From positions 23,319-87,318 of the IMG/VR virus record IMGVR_UViG_3300027985_000627: a stretch of DNA of 64,000 bases; one strand, 5' to 3'. Below, piece after piece: positions 60,926-64,000 of the stretch. Below the pieces are notes generated by a model. It saw only the letters and a program-made list of their open reading frames with translations, was not told where the DNA came from and made no database searches. The first letter of the stretch is position 1, and each line of letters begins with the position of its first letter. The stretch is from a virus. A program made the position numbers and the translations under genes.

Positions 60926-60936
60926 AAGGAGGTTTT

Positions 60937-61368
60937 ATGAAAAACCAGAAATTAGGTTTGTATCAAACGTTCAAATGGCACCGTCGTATGTGGAGATGGG
61001 TATCCAAAGATGCGTGTAGGTCAAAAGCAGATTGGCCTGGTTGGATTAAACGTTTGCCGGGATTAGCTTGTCCCGGTTACATAGTGATTGGAAATTTGAA
61101 AAAAACAATACAATACGGTTGTTTTTTCTGCCAATACGATTTCGAAAATACGGAATATGATTGTGCGGAATGTCCAGTTGATTGGAAAACAACTTCTGCT
61201 ACTAAAAAATCATTTTCTTGTGAAGGACCGGGTTCTTTTTACACCATTTGGAAAGATTTTTTCTCGCCAAGTAGTATTGTTTCTTACAAACATATATTGG
61301 AAGAAAAGGCTATGAAGATAGCTTGTATGGCTCCGAAAAAATGGAACTACGGCAAGTATAGCTGGTAA
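60937..61368 (+). CDS. Hypothetical Trp/Cys-rich protein
   Basis: 143 aa from ATG 60937 (AGAAGGAGG upstream). Rich in Trp and Tyr with CFFCQY, CAEC and another Cys that could form a zinc site (about 70-90). Not recognised. A terminator follows. Confidence 0.5.
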   Translation: MKNQKLGLYQTFKWHRRMWRWVSKDACRSKADWPGWIKRLPGLACPGYIVIGNLKKTIQYGCFFCQYDFENTEYDCAECPVDWKTTSATKKSFSCEGPGSFYTIWKDFFSPSSIVSYKHILEEKAMKIACMAPKKWNYGKYSW

Positions 61369-61386
61369 AGTCTACGGACAGATGAA

Positions 61387-61420
61387 GGAGGGCCGAGGCT
61401 TTGTGCTTCGGCCCTCCCCT
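61387..61420 (+). terminator. Intrinsic terminator
   Basis: GGAGGGCCGA pairs perfectly with TCGGCCCTCC (10 bp) around GGCTTTGTGCT, followed by CCTTGTG; a strong stem with a poor T-tract. Confidence 0.72.
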
Positions 61421-61468
61421 TGTGTTCATAGACACATTGGAATAACTTGTAATTGTAAGGAGGCTATC

Positions 61469-62047
61469 ATGGCTGACACGGAACGCACCCCGAAGCAAGA
61501 GCAGCGCAGGATGGCGGAAAAAGCGAAAAAGGCTACGAACGCTCGCCGCAGCAAAGAAAAGAAATCGAAGAATCAGGAAAAGGTCCAGATGCCCACGCAG
61601 GATGCCAAAAGGCAGTCATTCAACCTGAAGGAGTTCCTCACCGGCAAACGTTGCTTGGTGGTCACGTACGCCGTGGACAAGCGCGACAAAGAGGCGTGTT
61701 TGTCCAAGTGGGCGTTCGAACTGTCCGAGTCGTGGTTCGATTGGCGCCCGCAGGAAGAAGACCCCTTTTGGGCTAAGGAGATCGCTTTCTACATCGAAAA
61801 TCCCGGACAAGACAGCGAACGCCGCCATGTCTACATTCGCAACGGCGGGCGTTGGCGCGCTGTTTTCTGGATGGGTAAGTGGTACGTGTACGACGCTTAT
61901 CAGAAAGACTTGCAGGCGCACATCAAGGATGTTCTTCTGGCCGAAAACTCCGATAAGGTTCCGGATCTGTTCCCCATCGTCTGGGGTGAGTTCCCCGAGT
62001 GCATGAAGCACCGCTCGGCGGATGATTACCTCAAAACCGTTCGATAG
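61469..62047 (+). CDS. Hypothetical protein with basic N-terminal tail
   Basis: 192 aa from ATG 61469 (AAGGAGG upstream). The first 50 residues are Lys/Arg/Gln-rich and disordered (an RNA/DNA-binding-like tail). A Trp-rich alpha/beta domain follows ('SESWFDWRPQEEDPFW', 'NGGRWRAVFWMGKWYVYD'). The GC content is higher than in the neighbours. Followed by a terminator. Not recognised. Confidence 0.6.
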   Translation: MADTERTPKQEQRRMAEKAKKATNARRSKEKKSKNQEKVQMPTQDAKRQSFNLKEFLTGKRCLVVTYAVDKRDKEACLSKWAFELSESWFDWRPQEEDPFWAKEIAFYIENPGQDSERRHVYIRNGGRWRAVFWMGKWYVYDAYQKDLQAHIKDVLLAENSDKVPDLFPIVWGEFPECMKHRSADDYLKTVR

Positions 62048-62053
62048 ACAGAT

Positions 62054-62080
62054 AGGAGCCTGGAGGCAACTCTAGGCTCC
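62054..62080 (+). terminator. Intrinsic terminator
   Basis: GGAGCCT (62054-62060) pairs with AGGCTCC (62073-62079) around a 12-base loop, followed by AATTGTGTTT. Confidence 0.65.
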
Positions 62081-62133
62081 AATTGTGTTTACCGGCAAAA
62101 GGTTGAAAACTTGTAATTTCAAAGGAGGTTACT

Positions 62134-62487
62134 ATGGGAACACCGGCTTCAATATCGGTGGACTTGGGAGATGGTCAGATCATCTCTGTATACCAACACT
62201 TTGATGGTTATCCGAGCTACACTGAAGATATCCTGAATAAGTTCTTCAATTCCAAAGAAAAAGCTCTGGAACTTGTAAACGGCGGAGACATTTCCTCGAT
62301 TACTCGGCAAGGACAAGTCAAATACTACGCCAAGCGTAGCGAGTGGGAAGAAGGACACGAAAACGAACCGTGGAACAAAGTGAAACCGGAAGAATCAGCA
62401 TCGTTCCAAGGTGTTAAAAACAAGTTTGATGGTGTGGATTACCACTACGTTTTTAAAGACGGAAAATGGGAGGTTCATCGTGGATAA
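62134..62487 (+). CDS. Hypothetical protein
   Basis: 117 aa after AAAGGAGG. 'HFDGYPSYTEDILNKFFNSKEKALELVNGGDISSI' resembles small phage proteins of unknown function that regularly carry the Gly-Tyr-Pro motif. No catalytic residues are visible. Confidence 0.55.
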   Translation: MGTPASISVDLGDGQIISVYQHFDGYPSYTEDILNKFFNSKEKALELVNGGDISSITRQGQVKYYAKRSEWEEGHENEPWNKVKPEESASFQGVKNKFDGVDYHYVFKDGKWEVHRG

Positions 62488-62677
62488 AGAACTTGTCATA
62501 ACGAAAGAACATATCAGGAACTTCAAACAATTCATCGAACCGAAAACATTTGATCGGGCAGGGATTGTTATTCGTGGACGTGGAAAAACTGCTCTGTTAG
62601 AGTTTTTCGGGGAAGATCCTACGAACGGATGGCGTACATCGTCGAAGCTGTCTGCTACGGCTGTGAAAAGAAGATAG
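62480..62677 (+). CDS. Hypothetical small protein
   Basis: 65 aa from GTG 62480, overlapping the previous gene by 8 bases; GGGAGG lies 8 bases upstream. Basic C-terminus. It overlaps the next gene by 49 bases. Confidence 0.5.
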   Translation: MDKELVITKEHIRNFKQFIEPKTFDRAGIVIRGRGKTALLEFFGEDPTNGWRTSSKLSATAVKRR

Positions 62678-62928
62678 CCGATTACGTCGGCACCTTCTAC
62701 AGGTACGATACGCACCACGAGGCTTCGATTTTTGCTTTTCTGAAAGTCGGAGACATAATTCGGATTGAATTCTACTCCGATTACGGAACCACTGAGTTCT
62801 TGAAAGAACATGGTCATGGCGTGGACGCTTGCTTGATCCACATCAAAAGAAAGAAAAAACGGCACCAACTGTTGTTCGGAACGCAAAGCTATACCGACAA
62901 AAAGTACCGACTCGTAAGAGAGGGGTGA
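62629..62928 (+). CDS. Hypothetical protein
   Basis: 99 aa from ATG 62629. 'CYGCEKK' near the start could be a half zinc site; the middle is beta-rich ('VGDIIRIEFYSDYG') and the end basic. Not recognised. Confidence 0.5.
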   Translation: MAYIVEAVCYGCEKKIADYVGTFYRYDTHHEASIFAFLKVGDIIRIEFYSDYGTTEFLKEHGHGVDACLIHIKRKKKRHQLLFGTQSYTDKKYRLVREG

Positions 62929-62930
62929 CT

Positions 62931-63053
62931 ATGTGGGTATCAAAACGATTGATGGTTTTTGCGGCTGAGAAATTCCCGAACTGGCGAGACAGCTACAACT
63001 GGATGTGGTGGGTTCATATGGAAATTTTAGAAAGGAGATACAATCGTGGCTAA
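62931..63053 (+). CDS. Small Trp-rich protein
   Basis: 40 aa, ATG 2 bases after the previous stop and overlapping the next gene by 8. Six Trp in 40 residues and a helical pattern; membrane-surface association is possible. Confidence 0.45.
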   Translation: MWVSKRLMVFAAEKFPNWRDSYNWMWWVHMEILERRYNRG

Positions 63054-63651
63054 GAAGAACGAGAGCAAGGTGGTGAAGAAGTCGGAAAAGAAAATCGAAA
63101 CCAACAACAAAAAGAACAAGGAGTCGAAGGAAATGAAGAACAACCCTGATATGCTGAATGCAAAGACTTCGGAAGAAAAGATTGAAACACCCGAAGTCGA
63201 AAAGGTGGAACCCATCTTGACGAAGCCGGAACCCATCGAAACGTTCTGCGGCACGGACTTCGACGCCGACCCGCAGGGAACGTGTTTCGCGGCGTGTATG
63301 AACGAGATGCCGGACGAGTTCAATCGCTGTCTCGCTCACTATGAGGCGTGTAAAGCGTTTACGTCGAAGGGAGGGGCAGGCCGCAAGCGCCAGAAGGGTA
63401 CTACGAGCAAGGTCGTTGATGATCGCTACTACAGGCTTGCTAAGTGGGAACACAACAAGAAGTCCCAGGCGGCGATCATCGACCACCTGCTTGAGGACGG
63501 TGTGTTGTTCACGGCTGAAACTCTCGGCGAAGCGTTGGAAACTCCCGCTACTCGAATTAACGCCCACATCTACCACTTGCGTAAGATGCACGGCGTGGAC
63601 ATCTTCAAGACTCCCGAAGGGTACTTCTTCTGGGACGGTCTGACTGATTAG
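63046..63651 (+). CDS. Lys-rich protein with C-terminal HIYHL helix-turn-helix domain
   Basis: 201 aa, GTG start after AAGGAG. A Lys/Asn/Glu-rich N-terminal 60 residues is followed by a Cys-containing middle (CGTDFDADPQGTCFAACMNE...C...C, about 68-97), then a basic linker and a C-terminal domain 'SQAAIIDHLL...RINAHIYHLRKMHG'. That domain repeats the one in the 3092-3709 protein, so the two are paralogues with different front ends. Both are followed by RNA hairpins. Confidence 0.65.
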   Translation: MAKKNESKVVKKSEKKIETNNKKNKESKEMKNNPDMLNAKTSEEKIETPEVEKVEPILTKPEPIETFCGTDFDADPQGTCFAACMNEMPDEFNRCLAHYEACKAFTSKGGAGRKRQKGTTSKVVDDRYYRLAKWEHNKKSQAAIIDHLLEDGVLFTAETLGEALETPATRINAHIYHLRKMHGVDIFKTPEGYFFWDGLTD

Positions 63652-63711
63652 TTAAGGTCCTGCTACAGGGGGCGAGGAAACTCGCTCTCTGTATCGGTTT
63701 AGAACCTTAAC
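63651..63711 (+). other. Nested RNA hairpin after the 63046 gene
   Basis: An outer stem GTTAAGGT (63651-63658) with ACCTTAAC (63704-63711) encloses ACAGGGGGCGAG-GAAA-CTCGCTCTCTGT. There is no T-tract, so a structured leader for the pentapeptide gene or an mRNA-processing element is as likely as a terminator. Confidence 0.7.
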
Positions 63712-63727
63712 AACGGAGACTTAAATT

Positions 63728-64000
63728 ATGAAATTCAACATTTTGAACAGGTTTTCGGACGAGGTCCAGTTTACGGCTGAAATCGACTGCGCCGAGGACG
63801 CTCTAAAGTCGTCCAAGGTCGGATTGGCGGTAAAATGGGCCATCAAAAATAGAACCAATCTTAGCGGGGCTGATCTACGCTGGGCTGATCTCATAGAGGC
63901 CGATCTCAGCGGGGTCAATCTCAGCGGTACCGATCTCCGCTGGGCTGATCTCATCGGGGCTGATCTCCGATGGACCGATCTCAACGGGGCCAATCTCAGC
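63728..64000 (+). CDS. Pentapeptide-repeat protein (partial, runs off right edge)
   Basis: 91 codons are visible from ATG 63728 (GGAG upstream). After about 43 residues come tandem A(D/N)LxX pentapeptides ('ADLRWADLIEADLSGVNLSG'), which fold into a right-handed quadrilateral beta-helix. Some such proteins mimic DNA and inhibit gyrase; nothing here shows the target. The underlying DNA repeats every 15 bases (GATCTCAGCGGGG-like), so copy number may vary. Confidence 0.88.
   Translation, partial: MKFNILNRFSDEVQFTAEIDCAEDALKSSKVGLAVKWAIKNRTNLSGADLRWADLIEADLSGVNLSGTDLRWADLIGADLRWTDLNGANLS

Noticed and set aside
1-64000. Prophage or temperate phage
   Set aside because: No integrase, excisionase, CI/Cro-like pair or attachment-site repeat was found in this window; the rest of the genome could still hold them.

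Overview
The window is part of the genome of a virulent-looking tailed bacteriophage (Caudoviricetes) with siphovirus morphology. The evidence is a complete DNA-packaging, capsid and tail gene block with a very long tape measure protein (2477 aa) and no sheath or baseplate-wedge genes seen, plus a phage-type replication and recombination block. No integrase, lysogeny repressor cassette or attachment site was recognised. A lysis cassette that includes an overlapping inner-membrane/outer-membrane-lipoprotein spanin pair points to a Gram-negative host. No helicase or primase was recognised here and the last gene runs off the right edge, so the genome extends beyond the window.

Layout. 0-26.2 kb, plus strand: small accessory genes; a 7-deazaguanine module (queD, queE, folE, a divergent QueD-like gene, a GT4 glycosyltransferase, a DpdA-like transglycosylase, a dNMP-kinase-like gene); then replication and recombination (sliding clamp, UDG-DNA polymerase fusion, clamp loader, gp32-like SSB, UvsX/RecA, 5' exonuclease, PD-(D/E)XK nuclease, ATP-dependent ligase), ThyX interrupted by an HNH intein, a MazG-like protein, and a Rad50/Mre11 system in which the SbcC-type ATPase is split around SbcD. 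26.2-53.5 kb, minus strand, transcribed from right to left: terminase, portal, protease/scaffold, capsid, connectors, tail tube, frameshifted tail chaperone, tape measure, fibres, lysis genes, and a REC-PAS signalling protein. 53.7-56.0 kb, plus strand: a nucleotidyltransferase and small zinc-finger proteins, divergent from the late operon. 56.3-57.0 kb, minus strand: two small genes in DNA of extraordinary composition. 57.1-59.85 kb: a repeat- and palindrome-rich region with no convincing long gene. 59.86-64 kb, plus strand: small accessory genes ending in a pentapeptide-repeat gene.

How it works together. FolE, QueD and QueE would convert GTP to 7-carboxy-7-deazaguanine, and the DpdA-like protein would exchange a deazaguanine base into DNA. 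No QueC is visible, and a glycosyltransferase and a second T-fold protein lie inside the operon, so the final base may be unusual. The replication genes form a nearly self-sufficient leading-strand, recombination and ligation set.

The most striking signal is in none of the genes as such. From 56273 to 57040 (768 bases) there is not one GG or CC dinucleotide on either strand. The two proteins encoded there contain no Gly, Pro or Trp. The depletion continues, with two short exceptions, through an adjacent palindrome and iteron-like array to about 57298.
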